From Herbinix sp. (GTDB lineage Bacteria > Bacillota > Clostridia > Lachnospirales > Lachnospiraceae): a DNA stretch of 64,000 nt. Positions 16,671-26,092 of this stretch are shown piece by piece. The stretch is taken from positions 117,719-181,718 of the forward strand of contig JAQZBN010000004.1 in NCBI GenBank assembly GCA_029238935.1. Reading direction: 5' to 3'. Within the stretch, counting starts at the first letter, position 1. Every line of letters starts with the position of its first letter. Position numbers and translations under genes: made by a program. The notes below the pieces were generated by a model. That model searched no databases and had not been told where the DNA came from. It worked only from the letters and a program-made list of their open reading frames with translations.

Positions 16671-19600
16671 CTAATCTGCCAACATTTGCTTAAAATCTTC
16701 TAAAAGCTTTTTGATCTGGTCAAAGATAGCGATGGTGTCCACTTTTCCAGATGGCGGAGCTTTTGGTAACTGAAATGTAAAATAAGGGTTTCCTTGAGGG
16801 TAAAACTTTAATATATTCTGATATTTTGATAGTAGTTCTGGTATTTTCTCTCCCATAAGTTTTGCTTTTTGGTACATTACAAGCTTTACTTCTTCCTTCT
16901 TATGAACCAAGCTGGTAACAAATACACTATGGCAGATGGATTTGATCAGCGCAATGTTTAAGAGATTGTTCACTGCACTTGGTAAATCACCAAAACGATC
17001 CATCAACTCCTCTTGCATATCCATAAGTTCTTCCTCATTTTCAATTTCTGCAATTCTCTTATAGATATCCAGCTTATGCATCTCATTCTTAATATAAGTG
17101 GACGGGATGTAGGCATCCATATCCATATCCACCGTAGTCTCGAAGGTTTCTTCCTCGGTCACTTCACCCTTCATCATTTTTACAGCTTCATTTAACATCT
17201 TACAATAGAGATCATAACCTACTGCTTCCATATGACCACTTTGCTCAGCACCCAGAAGATTACCGGCACCACGGATTTCTAGGTCTCTCATGGCTATTTT
17301 AAAACCAGAACCCAGCTCGGTAAATTCTTTGATCGCATGCAGACGCTTTTCTGCTACTTCTTTTAGCATCTTATCTCTCTTATACATTAAGAATGCATAG
17401 GAAGAACGGTTGGAACGACCAACACGACCTCTCAACTGATATAGCTGGGATAGTCCTAAGCGATCCGCATCATCGATAATCATCGTATTCACATTGGAGA
17501 TATCCAGACCCGTCTCAATAATTGTAGTTGATACCAATACATCAATCTCACCAGAGATAAAGTCGAACATAATCTTTTCCAAAGTCCGCTCTGCCATCTG
17601 CCCATGGGCAAAAGCCACATTAGCATCGGGAACCAGACGGGCTATATTATTTGCCACTTCATCTATCCCGTTGACTCTATTATAGACATAATATACCTGA
17701 CCATCTCTGGCTAACTCTCTGCTGATGGCTTCCCGAATAATCTCATCATTGTGTTCCAATACATAGGTCTGGATTGGTTGACGATCAACCGGCGGTTCAT
17801 CAAGAACACTCATATCCCGAATGCCAATCAAACTCATATGAAGAGTTCTTGGTATCGGAGTTGCCGTTAAGGTCAGTACATCCACATCCTTCTTAAACTG
17901 TTTGATCTTTTCCTTATGGGTAACACCAAATCGTTGTTCCTCATCTACGATTAACAACCCAAGATTCTTAAATTTGATATCAGAAGAGAGCACCCTATGG
18001 GTTCCGACAATAATATCAAGGCTTCCTTTTTTAAGACGTTCAATGGCCTTCTTCTGATCTGCTGCACTTTTAAATCTCGATAGCATATCCACGCTAACCG
18101 GAAAATCCATCATTCTCTGGACCAAAGTATTATAATGTTGTTGCGCAAGGATCGTAGTCGGTACCAACACAACTACCTGCTTTCCATCGGAAACAGCTTT
18201 AAACGCCGCGCGGATTGCAATCTCTGTCTTACCATAACCAACATCACCGCAGATCAAACGATCCATGATCTTCTTACTTTCCATATCCCTCTTTGTTGCT
18301 TCGATCGCTGTTAATTGGTCGTCGGTCTCATCGTAAGGAAAGCTTTCCTCAAATTCCTTTTGCCATACGGTATCCGATCCAAACTGATACCCTTCCTTTT
18401 GCTGTCTTTGTGCATACAAAGCCACCAGTTCCTGGGCAATTTCTCTAACTGCACCTTTTACCTTCGCTTTGGTGTTCTTCCACTCGATGGAATTTAATTT
18501 GTTTAATTTCGGCTTTCTAGCATCCGAGCCGGCATATTTTTGTATGACATCTAGGCCTGTTGCAAGAATATACAACACGCCTCCACCGCCATATTCTATT
18601 TTAATATAATCCTTTGTGATCTTATCAACTTCGATTTTTTCAATTCCCCGGTAAATACCCAGTCCATGATTTTCATGAACTACATAATCACCGACAGTCA
18701 AATCTGTAAAGCTGTGTATTTTGGTCCCTTCATAACTGGACTTTTTCCTCTTTTTCTTCTTCTCCGTACCAAAGATGTCGCTTTCGGATATAATAACTAG
18801 CTTAATCATTGGATATTCAAAACCACGGCGAAGATTTCCGTAAGCAACCATAATTTCTCCGCTTTTTAGTATCCGGTCCATATCCTCACTATAAAAAGCA
18901 CTGAGATTATATTCCTGCAAATCCTCACTGAGGCGTTTTGCCCGGGTTCTGGAACCGGATAATAAAATAACCCGGTATTTATTCTTTTTCCATCGTTCCA
19001 GATCCTTAATGAGGACATCAAAGTTTTTATGATAGGAGGCAACGGTTTGTACGGTAAAATCATACTTTTTCTTGGGTACAAAGTAGTTATTCTTAACCTC
19101 CATGGTACTGACTAATACTGCATTTTTTTTATAAAGTGCCGCAAATAACTCCTTATAACCGTAGATTACATCCATCTGACCCGGGAGAATATATCCCTTT
19201 TCAATACGGCCTATCATGCCCTCACGGAATTCTGTTTCTACTGCTTCACCCTTTTCTTCTAATCTACCTGGTTCATCAAGGAAAAAAATCGTATCATCAT
19301 TCTGAAAATAATCGAAGAAGCTCATCGTATTTTCATAAAAGTAATGAATATAGCTTTCAATTGCTACCGAACCCTGGTGAGCATCCAGATTCTCTTTAAA
19401 TTCTTCTATAATATTATGAATTCTAGCTGATTCTTCTGTCTTAAATTGGTCTCGTAAACTTTTTACATATTGTTTTTCTTCTGCTTCAATCTTTTTTAAG
19501 CCCATAGCAATACGATTTTGGTCTAAAATAATCTCTGCTGCTGGATAAATGATAAGCCGATGCACTCGTTCAATGGATCTTTGGTTACTTACGTCAAACG

Positions 19601-20207
19601 TTCGAATCGAATCAATTTCATCGCCCCATAGCTCTATACGGTAAGGAGTTTCTTCAGTCAAAGGAAAGATATCAATAATACCACCTCTAACGGCAAAGTC
19701 TCCGGGATTCTCTACCTGAGCCTGTCTCTCATACCCCAAATGGACAAGGGCAGCACTGAGCTCCTGCATATGGATAGTGGAAGTTTCACCAATCTCAATC
19801 ACTCTCTCCTTGATAAAATCCAACGGTAGAAGTTGATCCATACCACCATCCAGACTAATGATAATGGTTGTATCCTTTTTTTCTATCAAACGACGTAATA
19901 TCTGCATACGATCTCTAACGATGGCATTTCCATGAATATCTGCGCTATAGAAAATGATATCTTTGGCTGGGTAGAGATACACATCCTTCTCGTACAGTTT
20001 ATAATCCTCGTAGATTTCTTTCGCTTTCAAGTCATTGTACGTAACAATAACCTTATAGCGGAAACCTTCACTTAATCCGTACATCAAATGACATTTCTGG
20101 GAATCAATACAGCCGGTAACTTGTACCGGCAGGTTTTTTAATATAATTGTGTCCCTGAGATCATTAAACTCTTTTAATTCCTTCAGGGGGGCCGTAAATG
20201 TATTCAA
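16671..20207 (-). CDS. mfd: Transcription-repair coupling factor
   Basis: Frees RNA polymerase stalled at DNA lesions and recruits UvrA. Domains run in the Mfd order: degenerate UvrB-like N-terminus (MYGLSEGFRY, FAVRGGIIDIFP), RNA-polymerase-interaction domain near residues 500-570 (DYVVHENHGLGIYRGI), RecG-like helicase with Walker A GDVGYGKTEIAIRAA (about 654), DEEQRFG box and TATPIPRTLHMSL, TRG region, then the C-terminal D7 domain. The length, 1178, is normal. The start is a TTG at 20207 behind AGCAGGAGGAAACATCG; no better start exists nearby. It lies 24 bp after pth, so the two are one operon. Confidence 0.97.
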   Translation of the reverse strand: MNTFTAPLKELKEFNDLRDTIILKNLPVQVTGCIDSQKCHLMYGLSEGFRYKVIVTYNDLKAKEIYEDYKLYEKDVYLYPAKDIIFYSADIHGNAIVRDRMQILRRLIEKKDTTIIISLDGGMDQLLPLDFIKERVIEIGETSTIHMQELSAALVHLGYERQAQVENPGDFAVRGGIIDIFPLTEETPYRIELWGDEIDSIRTFDVSNQRSIERVHRLIIYPAAEIILDQNRIAMGLKKIEAEEKQYVKSLRDQFKTEESARIHNIIEEFKENLDAHQGSVAIESYIHYFYENTMSFFDYFQNDDTIFFLDEPGRLEEKGEAVETEFREGMIGRIEKGYILPGQMDVIYGYKELFAALYKKNAVLVSTMEVKNNYFVPKKKYDFTVQTVASYHKNFDVLIKDLERWKKNKYRVILLSGSRTRAKRLSEDLQEYNLSAFYSEDMDRILKSGEIMVAYGNLRRGFEYPMIKLVIISESDIFGTEKKKKRKKSSYEGTKIHSFTDLTVGDYVVHENHGLGIYRGIEKIEVDKITKDYIKIEYGGGGVLYILATGLDVIQKYAGSDARKPKLNKLNSIEWKNTKAKVKGAVREIAQELVALYAQRQQKEGYQFGSDTVWQKEFEESFPYDETDDQLTAIEATKRDMESKKIMDRLICGDVGYGKTEIAIRAAFKAVSDGKQVVVLVPTTILAQQHYNTLVQRMMDFPVSVDMLSRFKSAADQKKAIERLKKGSLDIIVGTHRVLSSDIKFKNLGLLIVDEEQRFGVTHKEKIKQFKKDVDVLTLTATPIPRTLHMSLIGIRDMSVLDEPPVDRQPIQTYVLEHNDEIIREAISRELARDGQVYYVYNRVNGIDEVANNIARLVPDANVAFAHGQMAERTLEKIMFDFISGEIDVLVSTTIIETGLDISNVNTMIIDDADRLGLSQLYQLRGRVGRSNRSSYAFLMYKRDKMLKEVAEKRLHAIKEFTELGSGFKIAMRDLEIRGAGNLLGAEQSGHMEAVGYDLYCKMLNEAVKMMKGEVTEEETFETTVDMDMDAYIPSTYIKNEMHKLDIYKRIAEIENEEELMDMQEELMDRFGDLPSAVNNLLNIALIKSICHSVFVTSLVHKKEEVKLVMYQKAKLMGEKIPELLSKYQNILKFYPQGNPYFTFQLPKAPPSGKVDTIAIFDQIKKLLEDFKQMLAD

Positions 20208-20231
20208 CGATGTTTCCTCCTGCTTGGAAAT

Positions 20232-20798
20232 TTATTTCTTCTTATTATACAAATTCATTGTATTCTCCATACCGGATGTAAGGATGCTTTTACATACATC
20301 CGAGGTATTTTTTAAGGCTTCTCTGATCAGGCTCTGCTCCTCATCATGGAATCTGGACAGCACATAGTCTGCCAAATCCCATCCCTTTGGCTTATCACCG
20401 ACACCTACTTTAATTCTTGGAAACACCTCGGTACCCAGATGTGCAATGATACTTTTTATTCCGTTATGACCTCCGGCGCTGCCTTGCTTTCGAATTCTTA
20501 ACTGCCCTACATCCAAACTGATGTCATCGTAGATAACGATAATCTCCTCGAGACTGACCTTATAATAATCCACCAACTCCCGTACACATTCACCACTAAG
20601 ATTCATATATGTGGTTGGTTTTACTAATATTACCTTTTCTCCCTCGATATAACCTTTTCCACAGATCGCTTTATGTTCTTTTGAATCCATTGGTATTTTA
20701 TAATCATCCGATAACTTGGTTATAGCATCCCAGCCTACATTATGTCTGGTTGCTTGATATTGTGCAGTTGGATTTCCTAGTCCTATTATTATATGCAT
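20232..20798 (-). CDS. pth: Peptidyl-tRNA hydrolase
   Basis: Recycles peptidyl-tRNA released from ribosomes. The N-terminus IIIGLGNPTAQYQATRHNVG holds the substrate-binding Asn and catalytic His, and KPTTYMNLSGECV, YDDISLDVGQLRIRKQGSAG and GHNGIKSI follow as in Pth. The length, 188, is standard. It leads the pth-mfd operon. Confidence 0.97.
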   Translation of the reverse strand: MHIIIGLGNPTAQYQATRHNVGWDAITKLSDDYKIPMDSKEHKAICGKGYIEGEKVILVKPTTYMNLSGECVRELVDYYKVSLEEIIVIYDDISLDVGQLRIRKQGSAGGHNGIKSIIAHLGTEVFPRIKVGVGDKPKGWDLADYVLSRFHDEEQSLIREALKNTSDVCKSILTSGMENTMNLYNKKK

Positions 20799-21051
20799 CG
20801 TACTTCCTCATTCTTACTTTATTCCAGTTTTTATCTCTTTCTACTTGTTTCTTCTATATAATAAATAACGTTATGCACAAATATAGCACATCGTATTCCT
20901 TATGGTACTCTTTATTGTATTTTCGATAATAGTATTTTTTCATTATAGCATGTTATAAATTGAATATTTAATAATTTTTGCTATGTCAATATAGCGATAC
21001 TCCCTCAAATCTTACTCCAAGTTATACTATGATATCCAATTCTTGCTATTA

Positions 21052-22044
21052 TTATATTGTTGCACTGGTTGTTGCTGCAATTGATCCTGAAGTAGCCGCT
21101 ATGATTGCCATCTGCTGAGCCATCACTATGCTTGTGATACTGTTTGCTAGAGTAAGTTCTTGTTTACTATCTTTACGCCCCTCCACATAACCACTACATA
21201 CAAGAGCAGAGGCTAACATAATTCGTTCCTGAGAAGAGATGGACCAAGATCCAAACCCTTTTTTGGTTTTTAGATATTCATTTATTTCAACAATCTCATC
21301 TGTGATCCGATTAATATCATCAGAGATCAGAGCAATAACACCTAAAAATGGTAGCTCTCCTCCTTTACCAAACTTACATTTCTTATTCTTTAAGGTTTGA
21401 TAAACTTCAATTACTCGGTCGCATTTTATTGATGGATCCTCTTCTCCAAAGGCTAGGGTATGGGTCAATGATTGTACTGAATTGGAGGAGGAGAAATACT
21501 CCTTTAGTTTGTAGAAGCAATATTCCGCTTCCCTAACTGTTTGGTCTACCGGTAAACCCGCAAGGGCAAGCATGGTGGCAAATCCATAATCATCATAAGA
21601 GGTGATAAATCGATGCTCTTTTTTAAAGGCATCAAAAAATCTTTTCGTCATTGATATTATAATTTGGTAATCAAATGGTTCTGCCTTGAGTGCTATGAAT
21701 AATGACGACATGGCAAGGTAAGCAGAAGAATGAAAGCCTTCGTTTTTCATATCCTCATAGATCTTTACCGTCCTTTGAAATACTTCTTCAGGATTTTCTA
21801 CTAAGGATAGCATAACCGTTGTCATAAAAAATGTGATATCTTTAAATTGCGAAAAAACACCGGTATTTTTCTTAATAATAGTTTTACACTGGCTAATTGC
21901 ACCGATATCCACACTTTTATCTGATAACGCATATAAAAGCGCACCATATCTCAAATTGGTTGCGTAATTTCCTTTAAAGTTTTGATATATCATACTATAA
22001 TTATTCGCTAGTAAATCACATTTCATCCTAACGTTGTCTCTCAT
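21052..22044 (-). CDS. DUF4003-family protein
   Basis: A 330-residue soluble helical protein; the pattern RCDLLANNYSMIYQNFK-like start, EVFQRTVKIYEDMKNEGF, SYDDYGFATMLALAG and the Ala/Ser/Thr-rich hydrophobic tail (IVMAQQMAIIAATSGSIA) match DUF4003 proteins of Firmicutes. The function is unknown. The frame begins with a GTG at 22074, but an ATG at 22044 (MRDNVRMKCDLL) fits family starts better, with AAAGAAAGG upstream. It is a single-gene unit between pth and spoVG. Confidence 0.8.
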   Translation of the reverse strand: MRDNVRMKCDLLANNYSMIYQNFKGNYATNLRYGALLYALSDKSVDIGAISQCKTIIKKNTGVFSQFKDITFFMTTVMLSLVENPEEVFQRTVKIYEDMKNEGFHSSAYLAMSSLFIALKAEPFDYQIIISMTKRFFDAFKKEHRFITSYDDYGFATMLALAGLPVDQTVREAEYCFYKLKEYFSSSNSVQSLTHTLAFGEEDPSIKCDRVIEVYQTLKNKKCKFGKGGELPFLGVIALISDDINRITDEIVEINEYLKTKKGFGSWSISSQERIMLASALVCSGYVEGRKDSKQELTLANSITSIVMAQQMAIIAATSGSIAATTSATI

Positions 22045-22074
22045 ATTAAGAACCATACCTTTCTTTACTTTCAC

Positions 22075-22364
22075 ACAATCATTTCCATGATGCTACTTAC
22101 AGCACTCAATCCTCCCAAAGACTAAGGATTGTGTACCACTTTACAAACTTGAAAATTTTTTTCCACAAAGATGCTTTTTCTTCACACTGTTATAATATAT
22201 ACATCGGACTAATTTCAAGCATTTGGTATTATTATAATCCTTCTACCAAGTCGTGGCAACAGTTATATCAATTAACTTTCCTTTTCTCTGTCAGAATTAT
22301 GTAACCTCTTTTAAATAATAGATAGGTTCCTACAAGGTATACTATCGTTCCGAATCAAAAGAAA
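22075..22364. other. Intergenic stretch upstream of the DUF4003 gene
   Basis: Contains a 7-bp hairpin CAATCCT/AGGATTG at 22107-22131. No gene is seen. Confidence 0.5.
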
Positions 22365-22392
22365 GGAACCGGCAATCCGGTTCCCCTTTTTT
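22365..22392. terminator. Terminator downstream of spoVG
   Basis: GGAACCGG pairs with CCGGTTCC around a 4-base loop, T run on the right and A-rich left flank, so it can work in both directions. Confidence 0.88.
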
Positions 22393-22415
22393 GTTCCATA
22401 CACCACTTCTTGTAA

Positions 22416-22691
22416 CTACTCTTCGAGCTCTGTATCCAGAGCTGCGATTTCGTACTTCTCGAGGATGATTTTCTGGATCTTGTCCCTAGTATCCGAATTA
22501 ATCGGATGTGCAATATCCCTGTATTCCCCATCTCCGGCTTTTCTGCTCGGCATAGCAATAAAAAGACCTTTGTCCCCTTCAATCACCTTGATATCATGAA
22601 CTACGAATTCATTATCAATGGTGATTGACACAACTGCCTTCATCTTGCCCTCCTTGCTAACCTTACGTACGCGTACATCAGTAATTTGCAT
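22416..22691 (-). CDS. spoVG: Septation/stage V sporulation regulator SpoVG
   Basis: The 91 residues match SpoVG throughout: [51 protein letters not shown] and [17 protein letters not shown]. SpoVG is a small nucleic-acid-binding regulator that affects asymmetric septation, capsule and other processes. The ATG at 22691 has an AGAAGGGGG site 9 bases upstream. Upstream on the minus strand AAGGATTAG resembles the first half of a sigma-H promoter, but I could not find a matching second half. Single gene with its own terminator. Confidence 0.97.
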   Translation of the reverse strand: MQITDVRVRKVSKEGKMKAVVSITIDNEFVVHDIKVIEGDKGLFIAMPSRKAGDGEYRDIAHPINSDTRDKIQKIILEKYEIAALDTELEE

Positions 22692-23065
22692 AGACTGTGT
22701 CCCCCTTCTGTCATATTTATCGTTAGTTATACAGCGAAAGTAGAATGAACTAAAGTTATAAACTAAAGTTTTTAGAACTTTTCCCTGTTCCTAATCCTTA
22801 AGAAATAGTTTCATTTATCCCATATATTGGTTACTGAGGGTATTATAACATACTCATTTACAAAAGTGAATAATATTTACGAAAATTTTGGATTAAAATG
22901 TAACATTTTTGGCATATTTCATAAACTTTTACATAAGTTATTATTTAATGTGTTAATTTTTTGTTTTTTTGGTAGATTCGGGTATCCTCTTAGCAGAATA
23001 CGAATATAATTACTATTAAACAGCTTAAAAAGCCCTCCTTATGGGCATCCTACGGTAAAATATTA
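22692..23065. other. Divergent regulatory region between spoVG and murC
   Basis: About 370 AT-rich bases that must hold the spoVG promoter on the minus strand. No gene is seen. Confidence 0.5.
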
Positions 23066-23093
23066 TTGTAATTTAAGTCAAAAAGGTTATAAT
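23066..23093 (+). promoter_or_regulatory. Probable murC promoter
   Basis: TTGTAA at 23066-23071, 16 bp spacer, TATAAT at 23088-23093, about 50 bp before the murC start. Confidence 0.6.
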
Positions 23094-23143
23094 AGCTAAT
23101 GTAACATCAAACATTATGTATATTAAAGAATAGGAAGTGTACT

Positions 23144-24547
23144 ATGTATAAAATAGATTTTGACAAGCCATGCCGCATTCATTTTATTGGTATCGGTGGT
23201 ATCAGTATGAGCGGATTTGCAGAGTATTTACATACGAAAGGGTTTACTGTAAGTGGCTCTGACAGTGGGAAAAACAAACAAACCGAGCATCTAAAAATGA
23301 TTGGTGTCGATGTCATGCTCGGCCAGAGAGCTGCTAATATCACCGACGATATTGCACTGGTTGTATTCACAGCTGCAGTTAAGGAGGATAACGTAGAATT
23401 TCAGGAAGTAAAAAGAAGAAATATCCCTATGTTAAATCGGGCAGAACTGATTGGACAGCTGATGCTTAATTTTGAAGATGCCATTGCCATATCCGGGACC
23501 CACGGCAAGACAACTACCACTTCCATGCTTTCCTTGATTTTTATGGAAGGTAATTTAGATCCTACCATATCAGTTGGCGGAGTGCTCGATGCCATTGGCG
23601 GTAATATCCGTATTGGAAATTCACAGCACTTTATTTCAGAAGCATGTGAATATACTGATTCCTTCCTGGACTTTTTTCCTACCAGAAGTATCATCCTAAA
23701 TATTGATGAGGATCACTTGGATTATTTCAAAGATTTAGAACATATCAGACGATCATTCAAGAAATTTGCGGAGAAATTAAATAAGAGTGGTCAAATGTTT
23801 ATTAACGGTGAGATTGACCGTTATGAAGAGATCGTAAAGGATCTTGAATGTGAGATTTATACTTACGGAATTGTAAATCCAAAGCATCACACCCTAGTAA
23901 CCTCCTTTGATTATGCAGCAGACCAAATCAGCTATAATGAGATGGGTCAGGGCAGCTTCGATCTATATTATCGTGGTGAGTTCATTGATCGCATTCAATT
24001 AAATGTGATCGGAGAGCACAATATCTCTAATTCCCTTCCTGCAATTGCAATTGGTATGCAGAGTCAAATACCAATGGAACAGATAAAGAAAGCGTTATTA
24101 GCGTTTACCGGAACTGCTCGTCGTTTTGAGTTTAAAGGTATGCTCGGAGGTGTAACCGTCATTGACGACTACGCCCATCATCCCACTGAAATTACAGCTA
24201 CCTTACAAGCTGCAGCGAAATATCCACACAAAGACATTGTTTGTGTATTCCAACCTCATACCTTCTCCAGAACCAAGCAACATCTGAAGGAATTTGCACA
24301 GGCTCTCTCTCTTGCCGACAAAATTGTCCTCGCTGACATTTATGCATCCCGAGAAAGTGATCCTGGGGATATCTCCTCCAGAGATTTAGAGCGGGAAATC
24401 GCACTTTTAGGTAAAGAAGTTTACTATTTTCCTAGTTTTGATGAAATTGAAAATTTTTTATTACAAAATTGTATGAACGGTGACCTGTTGATAACTATGG
24501 GTGCCGGAGACATTGTAATTGTGGGAGAATCACTTTTAGGCCAATAG
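23144..24547 (+). CDS. murC: UDP-N-acetylmuramate-L-alanine ligase
   Basis: Adds L-Ala to UDP-MurNAc, the first peptide step of cell-wall synthesis, using ATP. N-terminal Rossmann part (IHFIGIGGISMSGFAEYL), ATP loop AISGTHGKTTTTSMLSLIF near residue 118, central EACEYTDSFLDFFPTRSII and NIDEDHLDYF, and the C-terminal domain with RRFEFKGMLGGVTVIDDYAH plus HPTEI are all present. Length 467 is normal. The ribosome site AGGAAG precedes the ATG at 23144. Its stop codon abuts the first of a run of DnaA boxes. Confidence 0.97.
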   Translation: MYKIDFDKPCRIHFIGIGGISMSGFAEYLHTKGFTVSGSDSGKNKQTEHLKMIGVDVMLGQRAANITDDIALVVFTAAVKEDNVEFQEVKRRNIPMLNRAELIGQLMLNFEDAIAISGTHGKTTTTSMLSLIFMEGNLDPTISVGGVLDAIGGNIRIGNSQHFISEACEYTDSFLDFFPTRSIILNIDEDHLDYFKDLEHIRRSFKKFAEKLNKSGQMFINGEIDRYEEIVKDLECEIYTYGIVNPKHHTLVTSFDYAADQISYNEMGQGSFDLYYRGEFIDRIQLNVIGEHNISNSLPAIAIGMQSQIPMEQIKKALLAFTGTARRFEFKGMLGGVTVIDDYAHHPTEITATLQAAAKYPHKDIVCVFQPHTFSRTKQHLKEFAQALSLADKIVLADIYASRESDPGDISSRDLEREIALLGKEVYYFPSFDEIENFLLQNCMNGDLLITMGAGDIVIVGESLLGQ

Positions 24548-24740
24548 TTATCCACATTATCCACAGGATTATCAACATTTTTGTTGAGAAATGCTGTGGA
24601 TTATTTTTTGCTCTCCGTCTGTTCTACAAATATAGTCTTTTTATCCATTTAATTCATGGTTTCTATACTTCCACAGTTATTTTTACATTATTTTACATAT
24701 TTCTTCCAAGGATTCATCCACGTTATCCACACCATCCACA
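24548..24740. promoter_or_regulatory. Cluster of DnaA boxes
   Basis: Perfect TTATCCACA boxes stand at 24548-24556, 24557-24565 and 24723-24731. One-mismatch boxes are TTATCAACA at 24569-24577 and, on the other strand, TAATCCACA at 24595-24603; weaker ones are TTCATCCAC at 24713-24721 and CCATCCACA at 24732-24740. The region between is AT-rich. It lies upstream of replication-initiation genes dnaD-like and dnaI-like. Either it regulates those genes through DnaA, or it titrates DnaA; a role as chromosome origin is less likely because dnaA and dnaN are absent. Confidence 0.85.
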
Positions 24741-24797
24741 AACTGCTTTATCCCTCGGAGTGCCAGAAAATAGGCTATTTTCAGAAATCTAAGCTTG

Positions 24798-24806
24798 TGT
24801 TATAAT
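24798..24806 (+). promoter_or_regulatory. Extended -10 promoter of the dnaD-like gene
   Basis: TGTTATAAT is an extended -10; TTTTCA stands 17 bp upstream as a poor -35. It follows the DnaA-box cluster by about 60 bp and the start codon is 42 bp further. Confidence 0.65.
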
Positions 24807-24847
24807 GTGCCTAGCATTAAGAAAGCACCAGAGGAGTTGGGTGAAAT

Positions 24848-26080
24848 ATGAATAAAATAACATTACACGCGGAAGGTATCAATGATGTAACCATTATACC
24901 AAATACCTTCATCGACCACTATATGCCGTCCGCCAACGGAGCTTATGTAAAAGTATACCTCTATTTACTAAGAAGCTTTCACGGAAAGTGTCCGGAGGTA
25001 ACGATTTCTTCCATCGCCGATCGTTTAGACAATACAGAGAAGGATGTAATCCGTGCATTAAATTACTGGGAAAAACTGCAGCTGCTTTCCTTAGGCCGCA
25101 ACTCCCAAAAAGAAATCATTTCCATACATTTAACTGATTTAAATAATATACAAAATACAAATGAAACTTATGAACAGGGTCCGGAACAGGATGAAATTGC
25201 CGCTAGCCTTATGACTCCGATCGAGATCCCTGCTACCCGAGATAACATAAAACAATTAGAGAGAACATCCTATCGTAATATTCCCGTAGATATTGATGCC
25301 GATGATCAAGATGAGATGATGTCAGCATCTATTCCAGAATATCACGAAAAAGTTTCTTCTGCTCCGGTTCCTAAGAGCCCTGCGCCTAGACAGACTTATT
25401 CCGCAGAGAAAACTGCACAGCTAACCAATAATGATGAAATCAAATGGATCATGCATATCGTTGAAATCTATCTCGATAAACCTTTAAAGACACTGGATAT
25501 TCAATTAATTCTTTATCTATACGAAGAACTCCATTTTTCAGCAGAGTTAATCATGTATTTATATGAGTATTGTGTATCCAAGGGTAAGAAAAATGTGTCC
25601 TACATAGAAGCTGTCGCCCTTACTTGGGCTGAAGACGGGATTGATACCGAGGAGAAGGCGAAGGAAGCAACCGCAACCTACAATGATCATTACAATGCGG
25701 TATCGAAAGCGTTTGGATTAAATCGATTACCAGGTCAGATTGAACGGCAGTACATATCAAAATGGATCGATCAATTTGGGTTTTCGGATGAAATCATTAC
25801 GGAGGCCTGTAATAGAACAATTTTAAGAACTCAAAAACCTGACTTTAAATACACAGACAAAATACTGGAAACCTGGTTTAAGAAGGGAGCCAAAAGCTTA
25901 GCTGATATCTCCCGTTTAGATGAAGAGTTTACGAAAGGCCATAAGCATCAGGATTCTTATCCAAAGGTAACCCCTCCTGCCAAGCCATCAACCAACAAAT
26001 TCAACCAGTTTCCGCAAAGAACTTATTCTGCACAGGACTATGCCGACTTGGAACGTAAACTTTTGAATAAAGGGTTATAA
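24848..26080 (+). CDS. DnaD/DnaB-like replication initiation protein
   Basis: Firmicute helicase-loading factor. Residues 1-100 form a winged helix (YVKVYLYLLRSFHGKCPEVT, SIADRLDNTEKDVIRALNYW), then a variable acidic linker, then a DnaD-like C-terminal domain (residues about 200-275: LQLILYLYEELHFSAELIMY ... YIEAVALTWAEDGI) and a second DnaD-like copy (about 290-350: RLPGQIERQYISKWIDQFGF, ILETWFKKG). DnaD/DnaB proteins remodel the origin with DnaA and recruit the helicase. It is followed after 12 bp by the loader ATPase, so the two form an operon. Ribosome site GAGGAG. Function by family and context; the Bacillus counterparts are dnaB-dnaI. Confidence 0.88.
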   Translation: MNKITLHAEGINDVTIIPNTFIDHYMPSANGAYVKVYLYLLRSFHGKCPEVTISSIADRLDNTEKDVIRALNYWEKLQLLSLGRNSQKEIISIHLTDLNNIQNTNETYEQGPEQDEIAASLMTPIEIPATRDNIKQLERTSYRNIPVDIDADDQDEMMSASIPEYHEKVSSAPVPKSPAPRQTYSAEKTAQLTNNDEIKWIMHIVEIYLDKPLKTLDIQLILYLYEELHFSAELIMYLYEYCVSKGKKNVSYIEAVALTWAEDGIDTEEKAKEATATYNDHYNAVSKAFGLNRLPGQIERQYISKWIDQFGFSDEIITEACNRTILRTQKPDFKYTDKILETWFKKGAKSLADISRLDEEFTKGHKHQDSYPKVTPPAKPSTNKFNQFPQRTYSAQDYADLERKLLNKGL

Positions 26081-26092
26081 GGAGAAATCATA

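Noticed and set aside
24548..24740. Chromosome replication origin
   Set aside because: DnaA boxes are present, but dnaA, dnaN and other usual origin neighbours are not; regulation of the loader operon or titration explains it better.
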